A stretch of DNA of 64,000 bases, taken from positions 2,914,001 to 2,978,000 of the forward strand of contig CBDCSF010000013.1 in the NCBI GenBank assembly GCA_965221445.1, read 5' to 3'. Shown here piece after piece: positions 54,901-63,911 of this stretch. The notes under the pieces were generated by a model. It was given only the letters and a program-made list of their open reading frames with translations. It made no database searches and was not told the DNA's origin. Within the stretch, counting starts at the first letter, position 1; the number at the start of each line of letters is the position of its first letter. Made by a program: the position numbers and the translations under genes. The DNA is from MPNP01 sp965221445. Its GTDB lineage: Bacteria > Pseudomonadota > Alphaproteobacteria > Rhodobacterales > Rhodobacteraceae.

Positions 54901-56976
54901 ATGAGTAGAGATCCTGTTTATGATGTGTTGTTCGAACCAATTCAGATTGGTCCGGTAACAGCAAGAAACAGGTTTTTTCAGGTACCACATTGTACCGGCC
55001 TAGGTTATCGAGACCCAACAGCCAGCGCGTGGTTAAGGGGAATTAAAGCCCAAGGTGGGTGGGGTACAGTCTGTACTGAGCAAGTTGAGATCCACTACAC
55101 TTCAGATATTACTCCCTTTATTGAATTACGAATTTGGGATGACCGTGATATTCCAATGCTGGCCCAGATGGCGGAAAAAATTCATGAATTTGATTCTCTT
55201 GCCGGCATTGAACTTGCCTACAATGGTTTAAATGGTCCAAATTTTTATGGTAGAGAAGTTCCACTGGCACCAACCGGTATGCCGGTGCAATCCTTCACCT
55301 ATGACCCAGTATCCGCTAAGACCATGGATAAACAGGATATCCGCAATCTGAGAAAATGGCATCGAGAAGCGGCAATACGTGGAAGAGATGCAGGTTTTGA
55401 TCTGGTTTATGTTTATGCAGGCCATGGTTTGGGATTTTTTCATCATTTCCTGTGTAAAAGGTTCAATCACAGGAGCGATGAGTATGGGGGTAACCTTGAG
55501 AATAGGATTAGAATCCTGAAAGAAATAATCCTTGATACGAAGGAAGCAGTTGGTGATAAGTGCGCCGTACCATGTCGGATAACAATCAACGAACTCATGG
55601 GAAAAGCTGGTTTGGAGACAGAAGAAGCCAAAGATATAATATCCTCACTGGCGGAGTTGCCAGATCTTTGGGATTTTTGTCTTGCCGGTTGGGAAAATGA
55701 CAGCCAGACCTCCCGTTTCAGCCAGGAAGGCTTTCAGGACAGTTATCGGAAAGGTTTCAAGTCACTGACGACCAAACCAGTAGTCGGTGTCGGCAGGTAC
55801 ACATCACCAGACAAAATGGTTTCATTGATTAAATCAGGTGAGCTGGATTTGATTGGATGTGCTAGACCTTCAATTGCAGACCCTTTTTTACCAAAGAAAA
55901 TTGAAGAGGGTCGTATTGAAGATATTCGGGAATGTATTGGATGCAATATTTGCGTATCTGGAGATTTTACCATGTCACCAATTCGCTGTACGCAAAATCC
56001 AAGTATGGGTGAGGAATGGAGAAAGGGATGGCATCCCGAGTTTATAAGAACAAAAGAATCCAATACACCTGTTTTGATTGTTGGAGGAGGACCGGCAGGA
56101 CTTGAAGCAGCACAAATGCTAGGTAAACGTGGATACGAGGTAACACTGGCTGAAAAAGATTTGAATTTGGGTGGTAGGGTCATTAAGGAATCAAAACTTC
56201 CTGGTTTGGCAGCTTGGGGAAGGGTAGTTGATTATCGACTGAGTCAGTTTAACAAATTACCAAATGTTGAAACCTTCCTTGATTCAAACCTTACTCCAGA
56301 TCACTTACTTGAATTTGAAATCCCATTGATTGGTATTTGTACTGGATCGACATGGTACCGAAATGGCCTTGGGTTTAACCTGAAAGAACCGATACCAATC
56401 CATGAAAATTCGAGTATTTATACACCGGATGATATCATGGCTGGAAAGTTACCGAAGGGTAAAGATGTTTTGATTTGGGATGATGATCACTACTACATGG
56501 CCAACGTAATTGCGGAACTCCTGATTCAAAAGGGATATAACGTAAAATACATCTTACCTGCCACGGAAGTTGCCACTTGGACCCAAAACACGATGGAGCA
56601 GCATAGAATTCAAAAACAGCTATTGGAAATTGGTGTAACCATATTCCCTAACTTGATCCTTGCAGGTATTGAGGAAGGTTTGGCAGAATTTTCCTGTACC
56701 TACACAGGACGGGAAACAAGCTTTGAGATGGATTCCATTCTACTGGTTTCATCCAGATACCCCAATAATACACTTTACAGCAAAATCATGGCACGAAAGA
56801 GTGAATGGGAAGATAGCGGTCTTGAAATGGTTAAACTCTTTGGAGATTGTGAAGCACCTGCAACCATAGCTCATGCCGTATACGCCGGGCGTCGGTTTGC
56901 CGAGGAATTGGAAACAAAACCTTCTGAAGGAGATTTTGTTCCCTTCAAGCGAGAAATTGCCAAGCTTGAACCTTAG
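54901..56976 (+). CDS. Trimethylamine-dehydrogenase-like FMN/4Fe-4S oxidoreductase
   Basis: The 691-residue protein has an N-terminal old-yellow-enzyme TIM barrel (VLFEPIQIGPVTARNRFFQ). Cys 31 in QVPHCTGLG is at the position of the Cys that carries 6-S-cysteinyl FMN in trimethylamine dehydrogenase. A 4Fe-4S motif CIGCNICVSGDFTMSPIRC (about 347-365) and an FAD/ADP-binding Rossmann region (VLIVGGGPAGLEAAQML) follow. The start is supported by family alignment although no Shine-Dalgarno is seen. From memory of the trimethylamine dehydrogenase sequence, parts of the aromatic amine pocket are not conserved (CTEQ in place of NTEY). The substrate is therefore probably a different amine. It follows potD by 51 bp. 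Confidence 0.87.
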   Translation: MSRDPVYDVLFEPIQIGPVTARNRFFQVPHCTGLGYRDPTASAWLRGIKAQGGWGTVCTEQVEIHYTSDITPFIELRIWDDRDIPMLAQMAEKIHEFDSLAGIELAYNGLNGPNFYGREVPLAPTGMPVQSFTYDPVSAKTMDKQDIRNLRKWHREAAIRGRDAGFDLVYVYAGHGLGFFHHFLCKRFNHRSDEYGGNLENRIRILKEIILDTKEAVGDKCAVPCRITINELMGKAGLETEEAKDIISSLAELPDLWDFCLAGWENDSQTSRFSQEGFQDSYRKGFKSLTTKPVVGVGRYTSPDKMVSLIKSGELDLIGCARPSIADPFLPKKIEEGRIEDIRECIGCNICVSGDFTMSPIRCTQNPSMGEEWRKGWHPEFIRTKESNTPVLIVGGGPAGLEAAQMLGKRGYEVTLAEKDLNLGGRVIKESKLPGLAAWGRVVDYRLSQFNKLPNVETFLDSNLTPDHLLEFEIPLIGICTGSTWYRNGLGFNLKEPIPIHENSSIYTPDDIMAGKLPKGKDVLIWDDDHYYMANVIAELLIQKGYNVKYILPATEVATWTQNTMEQHRIQKQLLEIGVTIFPNLILAGIEEGLAEFSCTYTGRETSFEMDSILLVSSRYPNNTLYSKIMARKSEWEDSGLEMVKLFGDCEAPATIAHAVYAGRRFAEELETKPSEGDFVPFKREIAKLEP

Positions 56977-56991
56977 GGTAATCTTCAGAAG

Positions 56992-57672
56992 CTACTCATC
57001 GCCAGGGACACCAAAGCTTGGGGCTTGTTCGGGGTATTTGGCCCTGATCACATAGTCCAGCATTTGGGGTTCATATGCAGTCCAAAGTTCCCTTAATTCC
57101 GCAACGGGATCAATATCATTCCAATCGACTCTCAAGTCCACCAGTGGCCATGGGTCCTTATCAACCACCAGTAGCGATGCCGAGTGTGTGGGTCCCATTT
57201 CGCCACCTCCTTCGTTAAGTCCACTTTCCAGTGATTTCAAAAGTCGCTCGGGTAGTCCGATTGAGAAATTATCTCCAAAAGTTTTCACCATTACGGCGGG
57301 TAATTCACTTGATTGTAATAGATTACCAGCTGCTATACAGTTCTTTCCAGCCGCCACACCATTTGTACCCAAGGTCAAGCTCCCGCTGAAGTGAGAAGTG
57401 CTACCCTTGGAGTCTATAGCGATAACCTGACGGTATTCGTTAAATTTCATACCGTTCATGACAGACCCTAATGCCTCCGGTGCATCAGCACCAGTTTCCA
57501 TCCTGTCAAGGACCATTTTACCTATGGATGGTAAGGTTACATTTTGGGTCGAAACTGCACCAACTTCTGAGCGCGCCCAAGGGCATCGGCTACCGACAGA
57601 AATCGAGGATGTAGTAATGGCAATACCGAGTTGGTTTGTTCTAGAGCACCGTCCAGCAATTGAAAAAGTCAT
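56992..57672 (-). CDS. DUF1028 family protein
   Basis: The 226-residue protein matches DUF1028. It starts MTFSIAGRCSRTNQLGIAIT, the initial Thr-Phe-Ser-Ile being typical, has WARSEVGAVSTQN, and contains FSGSLTLGTNGVAAGKNCIAAGN. The fold is Ntn-hydrolase-like, and a hydrolase or amidase role is often suggested but not proven. It begins one base after the RidA stop, as last gene of the HpaB-flavin reductase-RidA operon. It converges on the flavoenzyme gene. Confidence 0.88.
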   Translation of the reverse strand: MTFSIAGRCSRTNQLGIAITTSSISVGSRCPWARSEVGAVSTQNVTLPSIGKMVLDRMETGADAPEALGSVMNGMKFNEYRQVIAIDSKGSTSHFSGSLTLGTNGVAAGKNCIAAGNLLQSSELPAVMVKTFGDNFSIGLPERLLKSLESGLNEGGGEMGPTHSASLLVVDKDPWPLVDLRVDWNDIDPVAELRELWTAYEPQMLDYVIRAKYPEQAPSFGVPGDE

Positions 57673-57673
57673 T

Positions 57674-58090
57674 TTAGGCCTCCGGTATTACTGCTGTTGC
57701 TTCAATTTCAACCAACCATTCCGGTCTGGCCAGACTTGAAACTACAAGACCTGTGGAACAGGGAAAAACTCCTTTCAACCACATACCCATTTCGAGGTAG
57801 ACCTCTTCTCTGAACCTGATATCGGTAAGGTAGACAACAATTCTGCATATATGACTCAAATCACTACCAGCTTCCTCAAGAAGCATTTTTATATTTTCCA
57901 TTGTTTTCCGAGTTTGCAGTGTTGGATCTGAAGGATGCAAGGATTCTCTCGTATCCAGATCCTGTGAAACCTGCCCTCTCAGGAAAACCATTGTGCCCTT
58001 GGCGACCACCCCTTGGCTAAGGTCATTATCCAAATTCTGTTCGGGATAGGTTTCTTTCGTATTAAATGGTCGTAACCTTTGATGAATCAC
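57674..58090 (-). CDS. RidA family protein (YjgF/YER057c/UK114)
   Basis: The 138-residue protein is of the RidA superfamily, which hydrolyses reactive enamines and imines. It has GTMVFLRGQVSQDLD, ENIKMLLEEAGSDLSHICRIVVYLTD (Arg of the catalytic site in this region) and the end LARPEWLVEIEATAVIP. The start is GTG 58090. It is encoded between the flavin reductase fusion and DUF1028. That position suggests removal of an imine formed by amine or N-heterocycle oxidation. Confidence 0.9.
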   Translation of the reverse strand: MIHQRLRPFNTKETYPEQNLDNDLSQGVVAKGTMVFLRGQVSQDLDTRESLHPSDPTLQTRKTMENIKMLLEEAGSDLSHICRIVVYLTDIRFREEVYLEMGMWLKGVFPCSTGLVVSSLARPEWLVEIEATAVIPEA

Positions 58091-58104
58091 AATTTCTCCT
58101 ATCG

Positions 58105-59262
58105 TTATAACATGAAATACTGTTTGCTAAATTCATAAAAATGCCTGGCCATCGATGAAGTGCTACTCTTCTTTGGAATGGCAATTACCAAGTTCCCCAC
58201 TGGTCCGGGTAATTTCGATGAGTATAACTTCCTATTCTGTATCTGAGGTTGATTAGATGATAATGCAGCAAGAACCGTATAGCCCAACCCCTTTTCAACC
58301 ATGTCGAGTATAACTTCCAGGGAAGTGGACTGAACCTTAATTTTCGGAGTTAACCCTTTTGATCTAAACAGGTCAAAAATATCTGGATACAGACTGCTTT
58401 CCAAATGCAGAAGAGGTAATTCAACCAGCATTTCCAGGGTAAAGGGGCCTGGAGGGTTAATTTTACTGTTCGAGGTAGTGGTGAATACATAATGGTTTAG
58501 CTGGGTTAATATGTGTTCATTCAAGTAATCCTCTGAGGGAAGATTGTTCAGAAAGGCGATATCACAGGTACCTGAGGCGAGATACTGCAACAATTGCTCC
58601 TCAGATCCTTCAAACACGGAATAGCTTAGGTCGAAACGTCCACTTAGAAATTCAGCTAACAGTTCCGGTAAAAATGTAAAGGATAATGGAGCAATACACC
58701 CGATTCGGAGCAGAGAAGCTCCTCTATCCTCCTGGTCAGGGTTGGGGTTCAAGGCAATTTTGGAGGGGGAACCATAAGCCCTGTTGGAATAGATCAAGGG
58801 AAGTTCATCCTTCTGAAATCGGGTATTCTGTACTCCACCAATGAATACGTGGTGGGAGCCAACCCGAGTGTTCTCCAAGACCTTACATTCAAAGGAAACC
58901 AGGGAATTCAAGACCAGAGGAACTCCAGTCTTACCATTGATCCATTCGGTACATGAAAACTTATCATCTCCCATGGCCTTTATTCGTCCTGCAAAGGTAT
59001 CCGCAATGAAGGATTGTTTCTGGGAGAGGATACTTACACCAAAAACTTTATTTTCCAATATGGCTTGGCAAGCGGGACTTAAATGATGAACACAAACGAG
59101 CAGGGTAGGCTGGTCTCCGTCAGCAGAAACCGGCGTCATGGCTGAGACTGTCACACCAGCTTTACCAGCACTACCATCCGTGGTTACAATGTTAACAGCG
59201 GATGCAGTATATCGCATCCCTTCAAGAAAATTTTCTCGATCCTTGGTCGCCGGCGGTTCCAA
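58105..59262 (-). CDS. Flavin reductase fused to a LysR-type effector-binding domain
   Basis: The 385-residue protein has two domains. Residues about 1-165 are an HpaC-like flavin reductase (NFLEGMRYTASAVNIVTTDG, GVTVSAMTPVS, FGVSILSQKQ, FECKVLENTRVGSHHVFIG). Residues about 185-385 are a LysR substrate-binding domain (LLRIGCIAPLSFTFLPELLA, GTCDIAFLN, VEKGLGYTVLAAL) with no helix-turn-helix. The start is TTG 59262. It lies 43 bp downstream of the HpaB-type monooxygenase gene and should feed it reduced flavin. The second domain may sense the substrate and gate this activity (inference). Confidence 0.87.
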   Translation of the reverse strand: MEPPATKDRENFLEGMRYTASAVNIVTTDGSAGKAGVTVSAMTPVSADGDQPTLLVCVHHLSPACQAILENKVFGVSILSQKQSFIADTFAGRIKAMGDDKFSCTEWINGKTGVPLVLNSLVSFECKVLENTRVGSHHVFIGGVQNTRFQKDELPLIYSNRAYGSPSKIALNPNPDQEDRGASLLRIGCIAPLSFTFLPELLAEFLSGRFDLSYSVFEGSEEQLLQYLASGTCDIAFLNNLPSEDYLNEHILTQLNHYVFTTTSNSKINPPGPFTLEMLVELPLLHLESSLYPDIFDLFRSKGLTPKIKVQSTSLEVILDMVEKGLGYTVLAALSSNQPQIQNRKLYSSKLPGPVGNLVIAIPKKSSTSSMARHFYEFSKQYFML

Positions 59263-59305
59263 TTAAAATCCTATCTTAAATCTCAATACGGATGGAAATA
59301 CACCC

Positions 59306-60805
59306 TCATGAGTCATTGCTTAAATCAGGTTCGCAATCTAACCACTTCCGTAATTTTTTATCCTTTACAACATCATCCGAAAGGTTGGCAGCATTTTTCA
59401 CCAAATCCAGTGGTCCATCCCATCCAAAGTTCCGGTAAACTGCTCCCAAGTGAGCAAAGGGAGGTGATTGGGCAAACAGTTGGAAGGTTAGGCGATGTCC
59501 AGCGTAATCAGAGTTTAGGAGATCTCTGGCAAAGGCCAGAAGTTTTCTACGATCTTCGGCACACCAGCTCTCATTAATGGTATAATATTTATCCATCCAG
59601 GGTCCCGACTCTTCATCCTGGAAGCAGGCATAATCAGGTGTAATGCAAATCTGACCGCCACAAAGTTCTCTGGCAATATGAATAATCTCGTGATAATTTG
59701 AACAGGCATGTACCCGACCCGTATAAAGTAAGGACTGGTTCGGCATGAGCAGCCCACCGGGACTTGGTTCTGCCAAGGCGATGGCTGCAGTTAGGTGGGC
59801 ATTTATCCCTTCACGATAGACGGCCATCTTGGCAAGTTTTTCCTGTACGGCAGGCTGTTTGTCCAGACCTGTCTGTCTAGCATTAAAAAGGGCTGCTCCG
59901 ATCATAAGATCCGTGAATGCAAGATTTCTCTGAACAAAGGCAAACGCGGAATATCTATGCAGTGTTGCCCTGATAAACATTGCAGCCTTGGTATGCCGGT
60001 AAAATAGGACATTCTCCCAGGGAACCAAAACATTATCGAAAATTACCAGGCTGTCAATTTCATCAAAATTATTGGCTAGCGGGTAATCTGCATTCGGGGT
60101 GTTACCTGCAAATCCGGTTCGGCAGATCATCTTTATACCCGGCGATGATAAATCGCAGATGAATCCTACGGCATAATCGGAATATGCTTCATTACCCCAG
60201 TTGGCAATCGTTGGTTTGGTAAAAGCCTGGTTAGCGTAAGCCGCTGCGGTTTCAAATTTGGCGCCTCTTACTACCAGCCCGGCATCTGTTTCCTTGACGA
60301 CATGGAGCAACATGTCGGGATCCTGATCCTTGGGGTGTTTGGAACGATCACCCTTGGGGTCTGTGTTGGCTGAAACATGGAACGGATCATTAAAGGTGAC
60401 AAGGTCAATATGTTTCTTAATATTTTCTGAAAATTGAGGGTCCACCTGATTAAGTATATCCTGACCATCAAACAGGGACCACATTTCACCGACCGTTTCA
60501 TCTCCAACCCTGGTTACAACACCACCAATTTCAGCAAAAACCGTATTGGTAATCTTTCTCTTTTCCCACCAATCATTCTGGGTTACAGGAGGTTTTAGTG
60601 AAGAAGCCAGCACCTCCCCATTTTCTTCATAAGTTAACAGTGATTGGAATTGGGGTTCATTTTGCATATCGTAAATTCTTGCCCGAATATCAACAATCGG
60701 CTTGAACATGGGGTGTGAAGGTACATCCTTAACTTTCTCCCCATTTATATGAACTTCACGCCCGTCCCTTATTGACTGGATATATTCCTCTCCGGTTCTA
60801 ATCAT
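59306..60805 (-). CDS. 4-hydroxyphenylacetate 3-hydroxylase (HpaB) family monooxygenase
   Basis: The 499-residue protein is a two-component, FADH2-using monooxygenase. It starts IRTGEEYIQSIRDGREVHIN and has FNDPFHVSANTDPKGDRSKH and VVRGAKFETAAAYANQAF. FDNVLVPWENVLFYRH and HACSNYHEIIHIARELCGG follow; these are segments conserved in HpaB and 4-hydroxybutyryl-CoA dehydratase-like folds. The flavin reductase partner is encoded directly downstream. Family members hydroxylate phenols and N-heterocycles, so the substrate here is not certain. It is first gene of a four-gene operon and divergent from a DMT transporter gene. Confidence 0.9.
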   Translation of the reverse strand: MIRTGEEYIQSIRDGREVHINGEKVKDVPSHPMFKPIVDIRARIYDMQNEPQFQSLLTYEENGEVLASSLKPPVTQNDWWEKRKITNTVFAEIGGVVTRVGDETVGEMWSLFDGQDILNQVDPQFSENIKKHIDLVTFNDPFHVSANTDPKGDRSKHPKDQDPDMLLHVVKETDAGLVVRGAKFETAAAYANQAFTKPTIANWGNEAYSDYAVGFICDLSSPGIKMICRTGFAGNTPNADYPLANNFDEIDSLVIFDNVLVPWENVLFYRHTKAAMFIRATLHRYSAFAFVQRNLAFTDLMIGAALFNARQTGLDKQPAVQEKLAKMAVYREGINAHLTAAIALAEPSPGGLLMPNQSLLYTGRVHACSNYHEIIHIARELCGGQICITPDYACFQDEESGPWMDKYYTINESWCAEDRRKLLAFARDLLNSDYAGHRLTFQLFAQSPPFAHLGAVYRNFGWDGPLDLVKNAANLSDDVVKDKKLRKWLDCEPDLSNDS

Positions 60806-60977
60806 TTTTTCTTCCCAAAGCTGTTAGTTTCTCCTACTAACAATTAGCAAAATTTAAGATACTGCCAATATCATTTACATAATTCATACACTTCATGGGT
60901 AATTTGTTCGTGGAAATTTCGTTCGATAAGTCTAAAGACTTGTGGATAACAACCAAAAGTTACTAATAATTTGATTA

Positions 60978-61856
60978 ATGAATTCATTCCTAGAAAAATT
61001 CTCCCCTACCACGGTAGGGATAGTTTCCATGCTTCTTGCCATCCTTATTCTTACTTCAATGGATGCCACAGTAAAATATCTTTCCAGTGATTATGAAATT
61101 CTTAATCTGGTTTGGGTCAGATATCTAGGCCAAACGCTTGTCGTTCTAGTAATCGTAATACCCCGTCTGAAGTCAACCTTGACTACTAACCAACTGGGAT
61201 TACAGCTTGCAAGATCCCTCTTTTTGTTCTTGGCTACCATTTGTTTTTTCATAGGGATTTCATCAATCGAATTTGGTGCGGCAACAGCAATTCTTCAGAT
61301 TAACCCACTTTTTGTTGTACTAGCGGCCCATTATTTACTGGGGGAAAGTCTGGGATGGCAGAAAATTCTTGGAGTATGTGTTGGACTGTTAGGGGCCCTG
61401 ATTATCATAAGACCTGGTACGGATGTATTCTCGCCTTATGCACTTTATCCCATAGGAGCAGCATTGGGTTTTTCTGGTTATTTCATTGCTACCAAGTACC
61501 TAAGCAAGACTGAAACCATTTGGAGCAGTTTGTTCTATACCACATTAATCGGTGCAATCGCATCCTCATTAATTGTTCCCTTCTATTGGACCACACCAAC
61601 TTTTGGTGATTTAAAATTTTTCGGTATGATTTCCATCCTGGGCACAGTTGGACAGTTGTTAATTATATATTCGTTATTTAAAGCACATGCTTCAGTCCTT
61701 TCCCCGTTCACTTATGCTTCAATCATATATGCCACGATATTCGGTATGATATTTTTTAATGAGTTTCCTGATTTTTGGACTTATTTTGGAGCGATAGTTA
61801 TTATTCTTGCTGGGCTTTATATTTGGTGGTACGAATTACATATCCAGCGTAAGTAA
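60978..61856 (+). CDS. EamA/DMT family transporter
   Basis: The 292-residue protein has ten membrane segments and two EamA halves (MLLAILILTSMDATVKYLS; YALYPIGAALGFSGYFIATK). The substrate cannot be told. It is divergent from the HpaB-type operon across 172 bp and 21 bases before the acyltransferase gene. Confidence 0.85.
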   Translation: MNSFLEKFSPTTVGIVSMLLAILILTSMDATVKYLSSDYEILNLVWVRYLGQTLVVLVIVIPRLKSTLTTNQLGLQLARSLFLFLATICFFIGISSIEFGAATAILQINPLFVVLAAHYLLGESLGWQKILGVCVGLLGALIIIRPGTDVFSPYALYPIGAALGFSGYFIATKYLSKTETIWSSLFYTTLIGAIASSLIVPFYWTTPTFGDLKFFGMISILGTVGQLLIIYSLFKAHASVLSPFTYASIIYATIFGMIFFNEFPDFWTYFGAIVIILAGLYIWWYELHIQRK

Positions 61857-61877
61857 TTTAATAAAATTTGTTTTCTA

Positions 61878-62747
61878 ATGTCAGTTTATTCTGATTATTT
61901 GGTTTATTTGTCTTTGCGGTCATTACTCATGGGGATGAAGTTGATTCCCTATAAAAGTAGAGTAGGGATCAGCGGGAAGACCATGGAGAAATTGATTGCA
62001 CCTCTGACAGACATGAATCAAAGGGTTCATCAAAATCTCAACTTGATTTTTCCTGATATGAGCAGTGAATCAAGAGAAAAGATTACACGGGGTGTTCTCA
62101 ACAACTTTGGAAGGCTGTTTTGTGAAAACTATAGTGGGAAAGAGTTTACAAACCGTGCCCACTTTTATTATACCAGTGGACCGGGGTTTGAGGAGTTGGA
62201 TAAAGCCCATAAAAAGAAGCAACCGGTCTTCCTTGTCAGTGGTCATTTTGGTAATTTTGAAGCAGTCAGAGCCTACTTGACCATGAAAGGATATTTGGTT
62301 TCTGGCGTCTATCAACCAATGCGTAATCGCTTTTTCAATGAGCATTACGTCAAGAACATCAAAAAAAAGGGTGCTCCACTTTTTTCTACGAAGGGAAAAG
62401 GTACTCTGGAGATGATCAGGCATCTGAAAAAGGGTGGAATTGTATCACTGTTGAATGATCAATATGCCTACCAGGGAGAGGAGGTAGAGTTTTTGGGTGT
62501 ACCAACAAAAACGAGATTGGGTGTAGGGCAATTGGCAATCAGATACAATGCCCTGGTTATTCCATGTTACGGTATCAGAAAAGAAGACGGTTTGAATTTT
62601 GAAATCGTATTGGAGTCCTCAATACCCCTGAGTGATCCCAAAACAGTTACACAAGAATTAAGTCATAGTTTGGAATCCATGGTCCTGAATTACCCTGAGC
62701 AGTGGTATTGGATTCACCGGCGTTGGAAAAATCTTTCAGTGGAATGA
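61878..62747 (+). CDS. Lysophospholipid/lipid A (LpxL-type) acyltransferase
   Basis: The 289-residue protein is of the LpxL/HtrB family, which adds a secondary acyl chain to lipid A precursors. It shows the catalytic His-x4-Glu motif SGHFGNFEAVRAY near residue 121. GVYQPMRNRFFNEHY and SLLNDQYAYQGEEVEFLG follow. An N-terminal hydrophobic segment is weak. Its last 12 bases overlap the convergent thiolase gene. Confidence 0.87.
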   Translation: MSVYSDYLVYLSLRSLLMGMKLIPYKSRVGISGKTMEKLIAPLTDMNQRVHQNLNLIFPDMSSESREKITRGVLNNFGRLFCENYSGKEFTNRAHFYYTSGPGFEELDKAHKKKQPVFLVSGHFGNFEAVRAYLTMKGYLVSGVYQPMRNRFFNEHYVKNIKKKGAPLFSTKGKGTLEMIRHLKKGGIVSLLNDQYAYQGEEVEFLGVPTKTRLGVGQLAIRYNALVIPCYGIRKEDGLNFEIVLESSIPLSDPKTVTQELSHSLESMVLNYPEQWYWIHRRWKNLSVE

Positions 62748-63911
62748 CAACTCCAGGGCAATGGACGTTGCTTCACCCCCACCAATACAAACTGCAGCAA
62801 CCCCTCGCTTGGCTTTTCTGGTTATCATGCCATGAACCAGGGATGTAACAATCCTTGCTCCGGAACAGCCAATCGGGTGCCCAAGGGAACAGGCACCTCC
62901 ATTAATGTTGAGTTTATGATGTGGAATATCAAGGGACCGCATAAACACCAAGGCAACAATAGCAAAGGCTTCATTGATCTCCCAAAGGTCAACATCCTCT
63001 TTCTTCCACGATAGTTTTTGCAATAGGTTCTGCACAGTGTAAATCGGTGAGGTTGGAAAATCCTTTGGCTCCTGTGCGAAGGTATCGTGACCGACTATTC
63101 TAGCTAAAATAGGACCACCCAATTTTCTAACAGCTGTCTCTTTTCCCAAGACAACTGATGCTGCCCCATCAGAAATTTTTGAGGAGTTAGCAGGAGTTAC
63201 AGTACCCAATTTTTTGAATGCAGGTTTAAGATTTGTCATCCTATCCCATTCGGGAACTGAGGGCTCCTCATCAGTGTCAATGGTTTCGCCCTTTCTTGAT
63301 AAAACAGGAGTGATTTCCTTTTGTGACTGGCCGGATAATTGGGCCTTTATAGCGCGTGTGTATGATTCATATGCATATTCATCTTGTTCCTTTCGGGTAA
63401 TTCCGTGTTCCCTTGCACAGTCATCGGCGAATACACCCATATGTGCATTATTGTCGTAAGCATCTGTCAAACCATCTGTTAACATATGATCCAATATTTT
63501 TGTATGTCCCAAGCGTTTTCCCAAACGGGCATCTGGTACATAAAATGGAGCCTTGGACATACTTTCCATTCCACCGGCGACAATGATGTCGGCCTGGTCC
63601 AAAAGAAGTTGATCAACACCCGACATGATTGCCTTCATCCCAGAACCACACATTTTATTTATAGTTGTTGCAGGTGTCTGTTTTGGTATTCCCCCAAAAA
63701 TTCCAGCCTGCCTTGCTGGTGCCTGGCCAATGCCAGCAGGAAGAACACACCCCATATAGACTTCATCTACATGGTCAGAATTTATCTTGGCATGACCTAG
63801 TGATCCAGCAATAGAACTCCCCCCAAGTTGCGGAGCAGTAAGATGACTCAATGCACCCTGGAATTTACCGATTGGAGTCCTTTTAGTTCCCGCTACAACG
63901 ATCTCATCCAT
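62736..63911 (-). CDS. Acetyl-CoA C-acetyltransferase (thiolase)
   Basis: The 391-residue thiolase condenses or cleaves acetoacetyl-CoA. The nucleophilic Cys 88 is in INKMCGSGMKAIM, the NEAF motif in EINEAFAIVALVF, His in GGACSLGHPIGCSGARIV and the second Cys in AAVCIGGGEATSIAL. Length and motifs fit biosynthetic thiolase (AtoB/PhaA type). It starts from ATG 63911. The region upstream to the window end has no visible gene. Confidence 0.94.
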   Translation of the reverse strand: MDEIVVAGTKRTPIGKFQGALSHLTAPQLGGSSIAGSLGHAKINSDHVDEVYMGCVLPAGIGQAPARQAGIFGGIPKQTPATTINKMCGSGMKAIMSGVDQLLLDQADIIVAGGMESMSKAPFYVPDARLGKRLGHTKILDHMLTDGLTDAYDNNAHMGVFADDCAREHGITRKEQDEYAYESYTRAIKAQLSGQSQKEITPVLSRKGETIDTDEEPSVPEWDRMTNLKPAFKKLGTVTPANSSKISDGAASVVLGKETAVRKLGGPILARIVGHDTFAQEPKDFPTSPIYTVQNLLQKLSWKKEDVDLWEINEAFAIVALVFMRSLDIPHHKLNINGGACSLGHPIGCSGARIVTSLVHGMITRKAKRGVAAVCIGGGEATSIALELSFH

